The notes beneath the pieces are model-generated. The model ran no database searches, was not told where the DNA came from, and saw only the letters and a program-made list of their open reading frames with translations. A DNA stretch of 64,000 nt, taken from contig NW_026622985.1 of NCBI RefSeq assembly GCF_023065955.2, forward strand, positions 3,680,001 through 3,744,000, in the 5' to 3' direction. The number at the start of each line of letters is the position of its first letter. Within the stretch, counting starts at the first letter, position 1. This DNA comes from Ursus arctos. Lineage: Eukaryota; Chordata; Mammalia; Carnivora; Ursidae. A program made the translations under genes and the position numbers. Below are positions 25,011 through 37,360 of the stretch, one piece after another.

Positions 25011-25510
25011 ATTTATTAGCTATTGCTAAATAACCAAAACATACTGATTTAAAAAAAAATTCAGTGGCCTCAAACGGCAGCTATTTTATCTGTTCAGGAT
25101 TCTGTGGTTCAGATATTTGGGGCCTGGATAATCTGGGCAATTCTTTGCCCATCAGCCAGGGGTCTCTCAAGTGACTGCAGCCATCTGATAAATGGCCTTG
25201 GGATTGATGGTCCAGAATGGCATCACACACATTTGCAGTTTGGAGCTGGCTGTCATCACTTTCCCCATGGTCTCTATTTTTAGAAAACCAAACCAGATTT
25301 CTTTGCATTATTCTACCATGTTCCAGATGGGGAGAAAATATTTAAGTCCTCTTGAGGCCATGTTTCAGTAATCCCACAGCATCATTTGTACTGACGCTAC
25401 TGGTCCAAACAAGCCATGGCACCAGGTTCAAAGGTAAATCATATTGCAAAAAGTATATGCACAGGGATGGGAGGAATCACTGTGGCCATCTTTGCAAACA
25501 ATAGCACCAT
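25011..25510 (-). mobile_element. Old MaLR/MLT1-like LTR remnant
   Basis: The reverse complement shows features of ancient MaLR-type LTRs. The left end TTAGCTATTGCTAAATAACC is followed by GTGGCCTCAAACGGCAGC. The right end contains GTAAATCATATTGCAAAAAG and TGTGGCCATCTTTGCAAACA. It is highly diverged and the exact subfamily is not certain. Confidence 0.5.
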
Positions 25511-25608
25511 AATCAGCATGTGCTTGTGAGTTATTTATATATATATATATTTATTTCTGGCAGTTGTTCTAGACTTCCAAAATAAACACTGGGAAATATA
25601 AGAAAAAC

Positions 25609-25950
25609 TTTTTAATAGACTTTATTTTTCAGAGCAGTTTTAGGGTTACAGCAAAATTGAATGAAAGTTACAGAAAGCTCCAATGTATTGCCTGATCCCA
25701 CATACCCATGGACTCCTTCCCTATCAATATTCCCCATCAGAGTGGTACGTAGGTTACAATTGAAGAACCTACATTAACACATCATCATCACCACCCCCCA
25801 AAGTCCGTAGTTTACATGAGAGTTCATCCTTGGCATCTACCTTTTATAGGTTTTGAAAAATATATAATGACATGACTCCACCATCATAGTAAAATACAGA
25901 ATAATTATATTCTAAAAAATCTTGGTCTTCTATCTATTCATTTTAAAAAG
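25609..25950 (-). mobile_element. Old L1 3'UTR fragment, minus strand
   Basis: The plus strand reads TTTTTCAGAGCAGTTTTAGG, TTACAGAAAGCTCCAATGTA, CATCAGAGTGGTACGTAGGT, CAAAGTCCGTAGTTTACATG and TATATAATGACATGACTCCA. This is the reverse complement of an ancient L1 3'UTR, with the element's 3' end at the left. Only about 340 bp remain. Confidence 0.7.
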
Positions 25951-27859
25951 TTTTAAAAAAACTATCAGTAATGTAAATGACATTACATAGTGCAAATCTG
26001 ACCACAATGGAAATAAGAAAATTATCTGTCTTATATGTCTTTCTTTGGGTTTCTCATAACTAAGGAATCAGAGGAACTAACAATAAAAATTATTAATTTA
26101 AGCAACTACAACACAAATATACACACAGCTGTTAAGAAAAATAAAGTTTTAAAATACTTTAAAAATGATAAAACATAACCTTTCAGAAATACAGTTTTAG
26201 ATGGATAATACCAGGGGAAATTCTCTTAATGTTAATTGATCATCTAGATTCTCTCTGGAATGTCTCCTGTAACTCAATAATCTATCAAAAGCAATCATAA
26301 CTTGGGTGTTGCATACATATTCTATCTCTGCTGATGTGTAGGTTAACTTGGGACATATTCCCAGGATCCAGGCTGGGATCCCAGGATCCATTAGCTGCAT
26401 GGATCTCCCATGGCCCCCATTTTTTTATGGATCAGGAACTGAGAGTAATTATGCCACCTTGGTCCATTCATCCGAGTACTGGGACAAAACACCCGTTTTG
26501 TTGGGGCATGCATTGCTTTGTAAGAAAAAAGACTCCTCATTCAGCATTTTAACAATAATTAATCATGATGCTTACCTTGATGCATGCCAGGTTTATATTC
26601 CCTAGGAGACCGTGCAAAACACACAACCCGTGAATTATTTATACTTCCATACGGAGGCTTAGTCTAATACTTTGTCTGTAATTCCTAAACGTTAACACTT
26701 AATGCAAAAATGTAGATCACTGGTTAGGTTCTGTTTCAAATGCGAGGAGTAAACCAACAAGCAAGCAAATGAAACTTATTGTACCAACAAAAGCCAAACC
26801 AAAAGAAATCTCTCAGTGAAAATTTATCTGACAGTCTTAATGAAAACACTGCACAAATTTCGATAGTGTTTTTCTGCTGTATTCTCTTCTCCAAAATTGC
26901 TTTTATTTGTATGAAACATGCATCTTACCCTTGTTTCTTTGTATTTTAATGGGTTTCTTTATCCTGTCAAGCAACTCTGTAATGACGGAAAGCAGAGTTA
27001 CTCCTATAATTTCCAATTTCCCTTAGGTGTTTTGTTGAGGCTGAGATTTATTAGAGAACAATAAGATAACTTAGATTTCAAAAAACCTTGTGGAAGTAAC
27101 TTCCTATCCTTAGTTGCAAAAGTTTACTAAAACATTTGAAGAGCCAACATTATGTGTTGTTGTGAATCAAACAGAATAGGAACTATTACAAATCAGAATT
27201 TGTATGGTTTTTTTTCAGTCCAAAGTCATGGCATTTATATGTATTTCAAATGGATAAATGACCCAATCTATGCCTGTCCACTCTCTTGTTCTTCACAGTA
27301 GAGTTACACTGACCTTCCATTTCTACAAACACCCTCTGTCTCCTCCCTCACAAAACCTTGTTAAACTATTTCCAATTTCTGGAACTTTCTTTTCCTTTTT
27401 TGTCTCTTAGTTAACTATCTAATATGATCTATTTCAAGAACAACAAATATTCATTTCCTTGAGTTAGATGCATTATCGATAAAGAGAGAAATTAAAGTGA
27501 ACGCACAGAACACTGATCAATGGCAATACTCTATGAGCCTCTCGATCACCCAAACATAGATATGCAACAAGGGAACCACACAGTATTTTCTTAATTTTTG
27601 AAGCCTGTATTTGTCCCTTGTTTTCTGAGACATCAATAATAATAATCACATCTAAAGTATTTTTCTTTAATATGCAAAATGTTTAACATTAAATTTAGAA
27701 AATTTTAATTTATTAATGTTTTTAAAAAATAAAAAAGATTAAAATCTTTACCATTCTTGAATATTTTTAAATTCCTCATAAATATGTGTAATCTCTCCTA
27801 TGGGAACCCTCTCCCCAAGTTGTTAACCTTTTTCCAATTTCAAGCTTCCACCTAGGCAA
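25951..27859. other. Unassigned DNA, possible weak L2 near 27.3-27.5 kb
   Basis: No exon or clear transposon. The pyrimidine-rich 27280-27480 segment (GGAACTTTCTTTTCC) is faintly L2-like and may be an upstream part of the L2 3' end that follows. Confidence 0.35.
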
Positions 27860-28045
27860 ACCCTAACTCCTGTTTTACTTTTACTGTATATATTAATCAC
27901 TATCAAGCATACTGTTTAACTAATTTTCTTGTCAATTTTTATCTTCCCACAATCTAGAATATTAATATCATTTTCTGTTTTGCCTATGATGCAACCCAAT
28001 GCCTACATCTGTCTGTGATATAGTGGATATTAAGAGTATCTTTAC
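27860..28045 (+). mobile_element. L2 3'-end fragment
   Basis: Order resembles the L2 3' end: TATTAATCACTATCAAGCAT, a CCACAATCTAGAATATTAAT segment (L2: actagactgtaa...) and TGCCTACATCTGTCTGTGAT. Very diverged. Confidence 0.45.
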
Positions 28046-28859
28046 TTTTAATTGATGAATACCATATTGAAAACAATGGAATAATGTATTGGGGGAGAAA
28101 AGCAACTGAGAGGTGAAGTCAGGTGGATTGTGGACTAAGAAAGGTTGCAATAAGTCATTCGTGAGAGTCTTTAACAAAGACATTAAGGGGGCAGAAGGAA
28201 AAACTTGATTGTGTTCCAGGCTAGAATATAGACTTGGGCATGATCCACGTAATTCAGGATTCATGCTGATAAAGATTGAAACGACAAGTTGTTGAGACAG
28301 CAGTGGTCTAAGAAAGTTGAAGAGTCACAGAAGAGTCAATGAAGCTGGATGATGCCAGAGTCTTGGCAAAGGAGCACCATGTTTGGTAGAATCTACCTGC
28401 TTGAATGTAAAATACAGCAGACAGAAGGGTGATTACTTGTTTCCTTGGAGACAGCAAGCCTCTACTGTTCAGCTTAGCACTGATTAGGATCTCTCAGAAC
28501 GCGTTCAATTTCTTAATGAGACATCGTTCTCAATCTTCTACCTCAGCATGCTACGTGAAAGCCAGAATCCAAGAAGTTCCTACCCCTTTCCAGTCTATCA
28601 AAAAGCTTTATTGATGTTAACCTCCAAAATACATACTTAGCTTAAATAAGCCTCTACATATGTATTAACAATACCATAAAGTAAGTGCTTATATGACCTA
28701 CCTACATGTATATTGCATGACATCTATTTGAGTAAATGTATTAGGATGTCCATATGATCATGCAGAATATTTGCTTTAACATTTTAATAGATTTTTAGTG
28801 TTCTAAGAATTTAAACAAAATAATACAAAACGAATAAACCTGCTTATAGGATCCGACTT
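28046..28859. other. Unassigned DNA
   Basis: No repeat or exon recognised. The 98-codon minus-strand frame at 27968-28264 overlaps the L2 fragment and has no domain. Confidence 0.45.
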
Positions 28860-29268
28860 GCCTCTCAGTTTTGTCTCTATCAACCCACATCCTTGTACTC
28901 CAAACTATAACTACATCCACCTCCTTTTCTTCCTTCTCTCTAACCACAAAACATTTACTTGTCCTTTTTCCTCTTCCTGGAATATTCTCTTCCTTTTTCT
29001 TCTATGTCCATAGCTTGTCCTTTTTCTTCTCTTGGTTAACTGTTACTTTTTCTTCTTATATCAGTTAAATTATTGTTCCCTGGACTCTTCTAATTTCTTA
29101 TATACATGTCACACTCATAATCTTAACAGAGTCATAATTATTCATAATTTTTGTTAGGTCATTTAATTAATGGTAGCTGTCCTATCTAGATTATAAATTA
29201 AGTCCTTTTTGTGAACTATTATACCTAAAACTAAATGAAATATTAATGAATAGTTGGATGAAATCATC
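28860..29268 (+). mobile_element. L2 3'-end fragment
   Basis: Sense-strand L2 pattern: TTTCCTCTTCCTGGAATATT, TTGGTTAACTGTTACTTTTT, TATATCAGTTAAATTATTGT, CATTTAATTAATGGTAGCTG, CTAGATTATAAATTAAGTCC, then a decayed AATGAATAGTTGGATGA end. L2 is an ancient LINE and this copy carries no coding capacity. Confidence 0.65.
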
Positions 29269-29506
29269 CATCCATTCCAGTATCTCTATAAGTACATTCT
29301 TCAGTTACACATTTTCCCCCCACTATATAGTCAGAGTTGGGTGCTCCCTTAAGATCTCTAAATGTCCCTCACATCAAGTGGCTCTCATCTGATTTCTTTA
29401 ACTTTGGGGAAAGGAATTAGAGTTAAGAAGAGAGACACTCTGTTTATTGGAACAATTGTGCTGAATCTGTCATGTGTTTTAAACTGTCATTCTATTTCAT
29501 GGTATC

Positions 29507-29866
29507 TGTCTTAGTCTGTTTGGGCTGCTACAACAAAATGCCACAGACTGGGAGGTTTATAAACAATAGAAACTTATTTCGCCTTGTTCTGGAGACTGCA
29601 AGGACAAGATCAGAGTCCCAGCAGGATTGGGTTTTAGTAAGAACCTGCTTCCTGGCTGCAGACTGCCCACTTCTCTTTGTGTCCTCACTTAGAGAAAGGA
29701 GCAAGCAAACTGTCCAAGGACTCTCTTATAAAGGCACTAATCCCATTAATGAAGACTTGCCCTCATCACCCTGTCAAGACCCAAAGCCCCCACCTGCACA
29801 CAATCACATTGGACATTAAGGTTCCAAAATGTATTTTGGGGGGACATAAACATTCAGACCGTAGCA
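29507..29866 (-). mobile_element. MLT1-like LTR (3' LTR of a MaLR element)
   Basis: 360-bp LTR that starts TGTCTTAGTCTGTTTGGGCT and ends ACATTCAGACCGTAGCA on the plus strand, which is the reverse complement of the ERVL-MaLR MLT1 LTR. Features in between include CCACAGACTGGGAGG, TTCTGGAGACTGCAAGG and TAAAGGCACTAATCCCATTA. Preceded by GTATC at 29502-29506. The 115- and 87-codon plus-strand frames here are antisense accidents. Confidence 0.9.
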
Positions 29867-30771
29867 TTCCACTCCTTCCCACCACTCCACCACCAAATTC
29901 ATGTCCTCAAATGCAAAATTCATTCATTCCAACTCAATAGCTCTGAAGGTCCTAACTGGTTCCAAGATCAACTCAAAAGCTTAAGTCCAAAGTCTCATAT
30001 CAATATAATCTAAATCAGATATTGGTGAGACTCAGGGTATCATTCTTCCTGAGGTAAATCCCTCTCCAGCTGTGAAGCTGTAAAATCAAACAAGTCATTC
30101 TCTTTATCAAAGGTTTACTTGGCCACATCCTTAGAGTTCTCTTTCAAAAATCTTTCTCATTTTTTTTTGCAATAGGACAGGCTGAGAATTTTCCAATTTT
30201 TAATTTATGCTTCCTTTTTGATGAACAGTTCTACCTTCACATTACTTGTCTCATCATATTTTACTATAAACATTCCAGAGAAGCCAAGTCATACCTTCAG
30301 CACTTGGCTTAGATATGGCTTCAGTCAAAAATGCCATTGCATCACTCCCAAGTTTCCTTCCACAAAACACTGGGAAACAAACACAATGCAGCCAAGTTGT
30401 TTGTTTGTTTTCATTTTTGTTTCATATTAAAGCATATTCTTCCATGTCCATAGCTTGTCCTTTTGTCCAATAGCATGTCCCCATTTCCATCCATGACCTC
30501 ATCAAAATGGCCTTTACCATTTATATCTCTACCAATATTCTGCTTGTAACTACTTGAGTATTCTCTAAGAAGACTGACGTTCTCTCCACTCCTTTCTTCT
30601 TCTTCTGGGCCCTCACCAGAACTGCCTTGAAAGGTCTCTCCACAGCAATGTAGATTCTTTGTAGCATGCACCTGCAAAATTTTCCAACCTCTGTTCATTA
30701 CCCAGTTACAAAGCCACGTCATGAGCAGGCATTGGTTACAGCATCACTTCTACTTCTCAATATCAGTTTTT
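29867..30771 (-). mobile_element. MaLR internal region, non-coding, shortened
   Basis: 905 bp between two same-orientation LTRs. Phrases such as AATTCATGTCCTCAAATGCA, CAACTCAAAAGCTTAAGTCC and CAAAGTCTCATATC fit MaLR internal sequence. MaLR internals usually lack retroviral genes, and none is seen here. It appears shorter than typical MaLR interiors, so internal deletion is likely. Confidence 0.8.
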
Positions 30772-31146
30772 TGTCTTGGTCCGTTCTAGCTTCCATAACA
30801 AAACAGCAACAACAAAAATCACAAACCTGAGTAGCTTATATACAGCAGAAATTTAGTTGTCACAGTGCTAGGGGCTGGATGTCCAAGGCCAACATGTCAG
30901 CATAGTTGGATTCTGGTGAGAATCTTCCTCCAGGGTGCAAGACTGCAAACTTCTTTTGTCCTCATGTGGTAGAAGGGACAAGTGAGTTCCTCAAGCCTCT
31001 TTTATAAAGGCATTAATCTCATTTATGAAGGCTCTGCCCTCATGATCTAACAACCTTCTAAAATTGCCACCTCCCAATACCATCATATTGGCACTAGAGT
31101 TTCCACATATGACTTTTGTAAGTGCACAAACATTCAGACCGTAGCT
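30772..31146 (-). mobile_element. MLT1-like LTR (5' LTR of the same element)
   Basis: 375 bp, TGTCTTGGTCCGTTCTAGCT to ACATTCAGACCGTAGCT, homologous to and co-oriented with the left LTR but visibly diverged from it. Immediately followed by GTATC (31147-31151), identical to the pentamer before the left LTR, which defines the complete element with its 5-bp target duplication. Confidence 0.9.
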
Positions 31147-31151
31147 GTATC

Positions 31152-32859
31152 TTTTATTTTAGAGGATTTCTGAGGATTTCCAATTAAATAGTGATCTCGT
31201 ACAAACCTCTTCAAATCCTAACCCAATGATAAATGCCAGAACCTCTTCTTGCTTGTGTCCTTTTGTCCAGTTAGGCCACCTTCTAAGCAGATTTCAGATA
31301 AGATCATCCTGACTACATACTGTATGTGGCATCTGCTTCTCTTGTGGGAATACATGCAACCTTATCTCAGTAAATGGTGGACATGCAGCTGCTCCCACAC
31401 ATCACCTCTTCTGCTCTGGCATCACAGACACCTCCAGCCTTCTCATCAAATAACGCTTAGGTGAATAATATCAAGACCTCAATAGTCTTGGAGTGAAAAG
31501 GACTGACTTCTCAACCACTTTCCCCAAAAGATACTTTCTCTAACCTTCCCTGCCTCGATGCTTTTGTATACTCAAGTTGATGTTCAGCTAAGAGTCTCAA
31601 GAACAGTTTGGGCAGACCTCCTTGCAAGGCCCCCGTTGGTGATGGAGAACCTCATTTGTAAATATGGAAGGAAGGAGCTGCTAACTCTTGTTTTGTGTAA
31701 AGCTCTTTAGAGACTCAGCTGAAAGTGAAACATAACAAATCCATTTAATATTCTCTTAAATGCACACACACATACACACTAGTGTAGAACAAAAAACAAG
31801 GCTTCTTTTAAATTTTTTTTAAATCTTGTCTTGGGAAATATCCTGGATATGTTCACATTTTGCTCAATGAAAAATAGGTACTTTTCCCAGAATTTTGGAT
31901 TTGAAGTATCTTAAAATCCTTTAAATAGATTTAGAAGAAGTGTGGAAGCTAAGGAGTACATGTAAAAAGAAATTTACAGGAGTGTTCTTAGTTTAAAAGA
32001 AATAGCAGTTTATGGAGAGGTAATATCTCCCATCACTCCTAAATTTTTAAATAGCTCTAAATTCAGTATTTTATTTTCAACTTATACTATCAAAGGAATA
32101 ATAAATGCTGGCTCTGTGTTTTAAAATGTAATAAGAATTTATAGGAAGATAGAGTTCTAAATGCTTTTAAACGCAAATGGAAAGTGAGAACTGCAACAGT
32201 CAATTGCCTACTTACTTGAAAGCATATGTTAAATGATTACATTCATTAAGCAATTTTGTTCCCAGCAGATGATAAAAAAAAAAAAGTTTAAATTTTGACT
32301 GTAGAAAGTTTCCACTATCGCCTCCATTAGGTCAGTGTGGTTACTATGCCATGAATTTTAAAAAGTCTTAAAAACTTAAAAGAAAACAAGTTCTGTCTTT
32401 TCTGTTTGTTCTATTTTGCTTTGTGTTTGCATTTGTTCCATCAGTAGTACCTAGTCTTTCAGGGCAAAATATTTGAAACAAACTCATGACTGAATACCAA
32501 AATTCATCAGTCCACTTCATTATAACTTAATCTAATTTACCCCTCTCAACTGTAAAAAAGAAACAAATTCCTGGCAGAATTGCCCTGTGATATTCCACAA
32601 TGTCTATGCTGGGTCCGCCATTGTTTAAACAAAATGATGGAGGATAGTATGGAGCCCCCGTTATACTACAAACAAATATCATGTCTGTGTATGCAAGTGA
32701 GGGACTGTCCACTTGTTTCTGAGGAGAGGAAACACAGAAGGTTATAGTTTACAAACACATGATTTCAATGTCAAAGTCCCTCTGTATCCATTGGTGGAGT
32801 TATTATTTGAGGGTCATGCACAGGCTGATGCAGCAGAGACTGCTAATGAGCCCCAGTTT
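31152..32859. other. Unassigned DNA
   Basis: No recognised transposon, exon or RNA gene. There is a short CA-rich stretch near 31760. Confidence 0.45.
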
Positions 32860-33310
32860 TTCCGAATTTGGTGATAGAACCCTCTCCTCCTCCTGAGCCT
32901 TACCATATGCAAGTTCATCCATGGAAAATCGCATTTCCAAAAGCCTCTTGCAGTTAATGCAGCTGGGTGGCCACATGTCTATGTTTTGATCAATGGAACG
33001 TGAGCAAAACTCCCTTGTACAATTTCTCAGTTGCGTGTTAATAAGAATGCCATTTGCTCAACATTTTCTCTTTTTTCCTATCACTGTGCCTGCAACACAA
33101 AAGTGCCTCAAAGCTCACTTCAAACATGTTGAATAAGGCAACATGAGTGCCACCCTAGGGAATGGAGCTGTAAAAAAGAATTCTGTTTCTGGAAAATCTT
33201 ACAGAGGAGTGTTTACCCACCTAGATCTGTCAGTGAAAGCCAGAATATTATGTGAGTAAAATAAACCCCTGTGTTATTTGAGCTGCTGTTGAGGGAAGGA
33301 AACTTTTTCT
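32860..33310. mobile_element. Possible ancient LTR-like repeat
   Basis: Contains a pattern common in old mammalian interspersed repeats: CTCTTGCAGTTAATGCAGCT, GGTGGCCACATGTCTATG, ATCAATGGAACGTGAGCA, and later AAAATAAACCCCTGTG before TTTGAGCTGCTGTT. I cannot name the family, and a unique origin is possible. Confidence 0.35.
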
Positions 33311-34099
33311 TATAATATCTTAGCTGTATCCCATTTAATAAAGTGGAATTTTCATTCAGTTGAGAAGCATTTCAAAATATATGTAAAACTAAGGTGTGAC
33401 CTTCATTTTCTTTTTCCTTGAGTTTGAAATAAAATAGCCTCAATTACTTGGCCCTAATCTGTGGGAAGTCTCAGCTTTCTCCTCAAGACTTCTGTGTATC
33501 TATGGGAGTTTATTTTCTTATAAGCATTCCGACCATGTTGTTTTTCCAATTCCTGAAGTTTTAAACTCATTTGATTCTCCCTTCTCAAATCTGGTCTTCT
33601 CCTTTAGGTCTGTGTGAAACATGGACCCTGTGAAACTTGGCCGTTTTTTTTTTTTTAACCACAATTTATCTCAAAAAAGAAACATTTCTTAAGGGGTTTG
33701 AGAGGTGATAAAGGAGATTTTCAACTTTTAATACTTGTGGGCTCTTTTCTTGGGCTCTCAGGGAAGCCATACCTTATCATTTACCAAGGTCAAAATGACT
33801 CAGCAAAACCTCAAAACATGGGCTCTATTTCTGCCTTAAGCACACATTGTAACCAAAAGGGAGCATTCTGAGCAAAAGGTAAGAAAAAGGAAGAAGCTTC
33901 CTTAGTCCTCTTAGATTAAAGTCATACAGCCCTGAATATACTAGAAACTTAAGGTCTGCAACTTTCTGAAATGTCCTTTGTCTAATGATGTCTAACTTTT
34001 TATATTAAAAAATGTGTATCACCCTGCACCAAATGTTCTTTTGTCAGAGCACTCTCTTCTTTGTGCAGATTGTGTATCCTGGGCAGTTGTCCTAGTTTG
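33311..34099. other. Unassigned DNA
   Basis: No recognised feature. A short T-run lies near 33644-33655. Confidence 0.45.
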
Positions 34100-34143
34100 T
34101 TTTTTTTTTTTTTTTTTTTTTTTTTTGTTTGTTTGTTTTTTTT
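34100..34143 (+). repeat. Poly(T)-(GTTT)n tract abutting an L1
   Basis: 27 consecutive T followed by GTTT units, directly against the 5'-truncated end of the L1 that begins near 34145. Confidence 0.95.
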
Positions 34144-34144
34144 A

Positions 34145-34820
34145 GATTTGGTGGGAATGCAAGTTGGTATAGCCACTTTGGAAAACAGTATGGCAGTCCC
34201 TCAAGAAGTTAAAAATAGAACTACCCTATGACCCAGCAGTTGCACCAGTGAGTATTTACCCCAAAGATACAGATGTAGTGAAAAGAAGGGGCACATGCAC
34301 CCTAATGTTCGTAGCAGCATTGTCCACAATAGCCAAACTATGGAAGGAGCCGAGATACCCTTCAGCAGATGAATGGATAAAGAAGATGTGGTCTATATAT
34401 ACAATGGAATATTACTCAGCCATCAGAAAGAATAAATACCCACCATTTCATCAACATGGATGTAACTGGAGGGGATTATGCTGAGTGAAATAAGTCAAGC
34501 AGAGAAAGATAATTATCATATGGTTTCACTTATTTGTGGAACATAAGGAACAGCATGGAGGACATGAGGAGAAGGAAGGGAAAAATGAAGGAGGTGAAAT
34601 CAGAGGGGGAGATGAACCATGAGAGACTATGGACTCTGGGAAACAAACTGAGGGTTTTGGGGTGGGGGGGTGTGCTGAGGGACGGATTAGCATGGTGAGG
34701 GGGATTAAGAAGGGCACGTATTGCAATGAGCACTGGGTGTTATATGCAAGCAATGAATCATTGAACACTACATCAAAAACCAATGAAGTACTATGTGGTG
34801 ACTAACACAACATAATTTTA
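34145..34820 (+). mobile_element. 5'-truncated carnivore L1, plus strand
   Basis: Sense L1 3' end. ORF2 C-terminal coding starts at TGGTGGGAATGCAAGTTGG, and a frame at 34248-34484 still reads WIKKMWSIYTMEYYSAIR and HQHGCNWRGLC, typical of the end of ORF2p. The carnivore 3'UTR follows (GAGCACTGGGTGTTATATGC, CTATGTGGTGACTAACACA) with a short A tail. Degraded by a G-run and substitutions, with no functional ORF. Confidence 0.93.
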
Positions 34821-34857
34821 AAAAATTCTGAAAAGTTTCTTTATTTTGTGTTGACAG

Positions 34858-34959
34858 AAGCCAGCATCAGGGAAGATTGCTGTCGCTAAGGAATTTGACA
34901 GTCATGCAAGCATGAGATCACGTTCTCGCATCTCTGATTTGAGAGTCATCAAACCATGA
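34858..34959 (+). other. Possible terminal coding exon, very tentative
   Basis: A pyrimidine-rich stretch ending TTTTGTGTTGACAG is followed by a 33-codon frame (KPASGKIAVAKEFDSHASMR... ending VIKP) and TGA. The residue composition is plausible for a basic, serine-rich C-terminus, but I recognise no family. The L1 tail lies only about 35 bp upstream, which leaves little room for a native branch point. Chance is the more likely explanation. Confidence 0.12.
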
Positions 34960-35733
34960 CAGCACAGGGGATTTTTCCCCACTGAATTTATTCCAGGGTC
35001 ATTCTTTACCCGCCATGTTCTGCGAAGTCCTCTTCGCATCTCGCACCTGCACAAATCAGTACAAAGCCCTGAAAGGCCCTGTGCTCCTGTGGGCAGACTT
35101 GGATGTCAACCTCTGTGCTCACAACCAGTTCAACTAGTAGTTTTGTGGCTTCTTATCATTGCCTTAGTTTAATTTTCAAAAACATTAAAAAATGTGCTCT
35201 TCCTTACAAGATTATTGCCAGATAAAATAAAATAATAAATCTGAAGCATTTAGCCAAGTGTCTTAGATGAATCAATCATTGTCTATTCATCTATCTATTC
35301 ACCTATGTATATCTTTCTATATGTCCCTCTTTCTACTTATTTCTGCCGGAAAAAAGAGCCAGATTAGCATTGTCTTTAAACCAACGATAAATAAAATAAT
35401 CTGTAAGTGAATTAAAAGTAAGATTCCTATGTTCCTCTCAAGTTTTCCACTTAATGCTAGTGTCTGAGCTCTATCAGAAACTATGTCAGGTTAAGAAAGA
35501 CATATGACTTGGAACAGGAGTGGGTCAAGGAATCAAGGATCCAGGCAAGAAAAAAAAAATATCTATGTTTAATTGAGCACACATGTAACAGAAGACGTAG
35601 TTCTCAGATTTTTTGTAATCATTAGGTTCTTGCTTCTTATTGATTTAATAAATTTATTAATTCAATGAAAATTGTTGTGAGACAAACCACCTTCAAAGCT
35701 TAATTTGCTCTTGAATGTGAGTGTTTGGGTAAA

Positions 35734-35774
<41 letters not shown>

Positions 35775-35779
35775 TTATT
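35734..35779 (+). repeat. (ATT)n microsatellite
   Basis: About fourteen ATT units, with one interruption near the end. Confidence 0.97.
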
Positions 35780-37360
35780 GAGTCTGTATCTAGAGGGAGA
35801 CAGTAGCTGTAGTTCTAGTGATTATCATGATGTAAGAATTGCCTGGACAGAAGCTGATTTCCTAAGTATGCTTCTGTCTAATGTTTTATAAAATTTTTGG
35901 ACTCTTCTCCCTGAAATGTTTCAGGATATCATAGGCCATTTGTCACCATTACATGAATATGGTGTATGTGTGCCTCCATCCAAGTTCACTGACAGCCCCA
36001 TCTGTCATAAAATAAGAATTAAACTTTTCTAGTTGCATAGGTACACCAGTGTCTGAGGTCTGAGAACAGTGAGCACCTGCTGAATGACCAGGGTGACGTG
36101 CTACCTGCAGAAAGTAATGTGCAGCAGGCTCTCAGAGAGCAAGAGACTCTGCAGAGACCTTTCTCCCAGCACAGTTACCCTCTGGCCTTAATGCCAATCC
36201 ATGCTACCCCCCACCCTTCCCACCACCATGCTTCCTAATGTACAACACACATATGCACATACAGCTGGAGCCGCTAAGTTTCTTGACACTGGTGAGGTTG
36301 TGGTTCTGTCAGGATTCATCTGGGCTCACACACCACTCACATCTATTGATGTGCAAATCTGCTGTAAACAGAACACATGATTGCAATATAAACCCTCTCC
36401 AGTTCCAGGTAAACCAGAGTGAAAAGGAAGCTCTGGGAAAGCTGTAGGTCAAGTGCTACATTGGCCACAGCTGTAGAGCAGTTTTGGGAAACCCAGAGAA
36501 TCTAGAACTGCTTCGAATTAGAAGAAAAAAATCAATGAACCTTAACTTCAGATACGTGAGTATTGTGTTGAAGGCAGTTTTGTTGACTCAATGATATTTC
36601 AGTGAGTGCTTCAGCAACTTATGAGTGACTGAGAAATATCTGTGGACTAGCTATGATATTAGAAAATTACTTTTAATCACATTTAATTCTGTACCATTCC
36701 TTTTAAAGTAGCAAGGCAAGAATAAAGGAATACACCTTGGTGATATATCACTACTTGCTTTTATAATTATCAGACCTAAAAATATTTTTAGGAAATTGAA
36801 ATATTTTAATGACTTTAGAAGTAGTTAGTAGTGTCTAAGGATTATTCTTATTTCATCTAAACAATAGGGTAGAGAACTAGCTATTTCACTAAGTGCTTTT
36901 AAATGTCAGGTGTTAAAAAATAAAAAAAGAATTATAAATAGAAATTATATGAGTGTAGAGACATGAAAAGTGACAGTGTTCTCTGAGAGTTTTAAGTGTC
37001 AGAACTCAGAAAATAGAATTACCTTGGGGAAATTATAATAATACATAGATATTAGATAAGTGTGGAAGATTAGAAAGCTAATAGGGACTGCATTGGAAAC
37101 TGTGACAAAAACAGAATCTTCATTGTGGTATCTCAAATATGTGTGTTAAAGTTGTTTCTTTCTCAAGTGCACCTCAAATTTAATGTATCTGGAATCAAAA
37201 GTATGAATTCAATGCCAATAACTTCTAGAGTTCTGATCTCAAAGACCCATCATCCATTGCAATTGTATATGCCAGAAAACTAGTACTGATTTTGAAAAAT
37301 TCTCTCTTGTATTCACCTCCTCATATCTTCTTCTTTATCTCCAAATTGTATTGATTTCTC

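Larger units (their letters stand above)
34821..37360. other. Unassigned DNA with a CpG-bearing segment
   Basis: No transposon recognised. The first 300 bp are richer in CpG than the background and hold a possible terminal exon (listed separately). 36000-36480 is also less AT-rich but lacks exon signals. Confidence 0.4.

Noticed and set aside
29472..29940. 115- and 87-codon plus-strand frames
   Set aside because: They lie antisense across an MLT1-like LTR and its flank, with no domain or splice context.
29507..31146. Retroviral gag/pol/env genes in the LTR element
   Set aside because: The 905-bp interior fits non-coding MaLR sequence. No viral protein motif is visible in any frame.
34248..34484. 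78-codon plus-strand frame as a gene
   Set aside because: It is the decayed C-terminal end of L1 ORF2, not a host gene.
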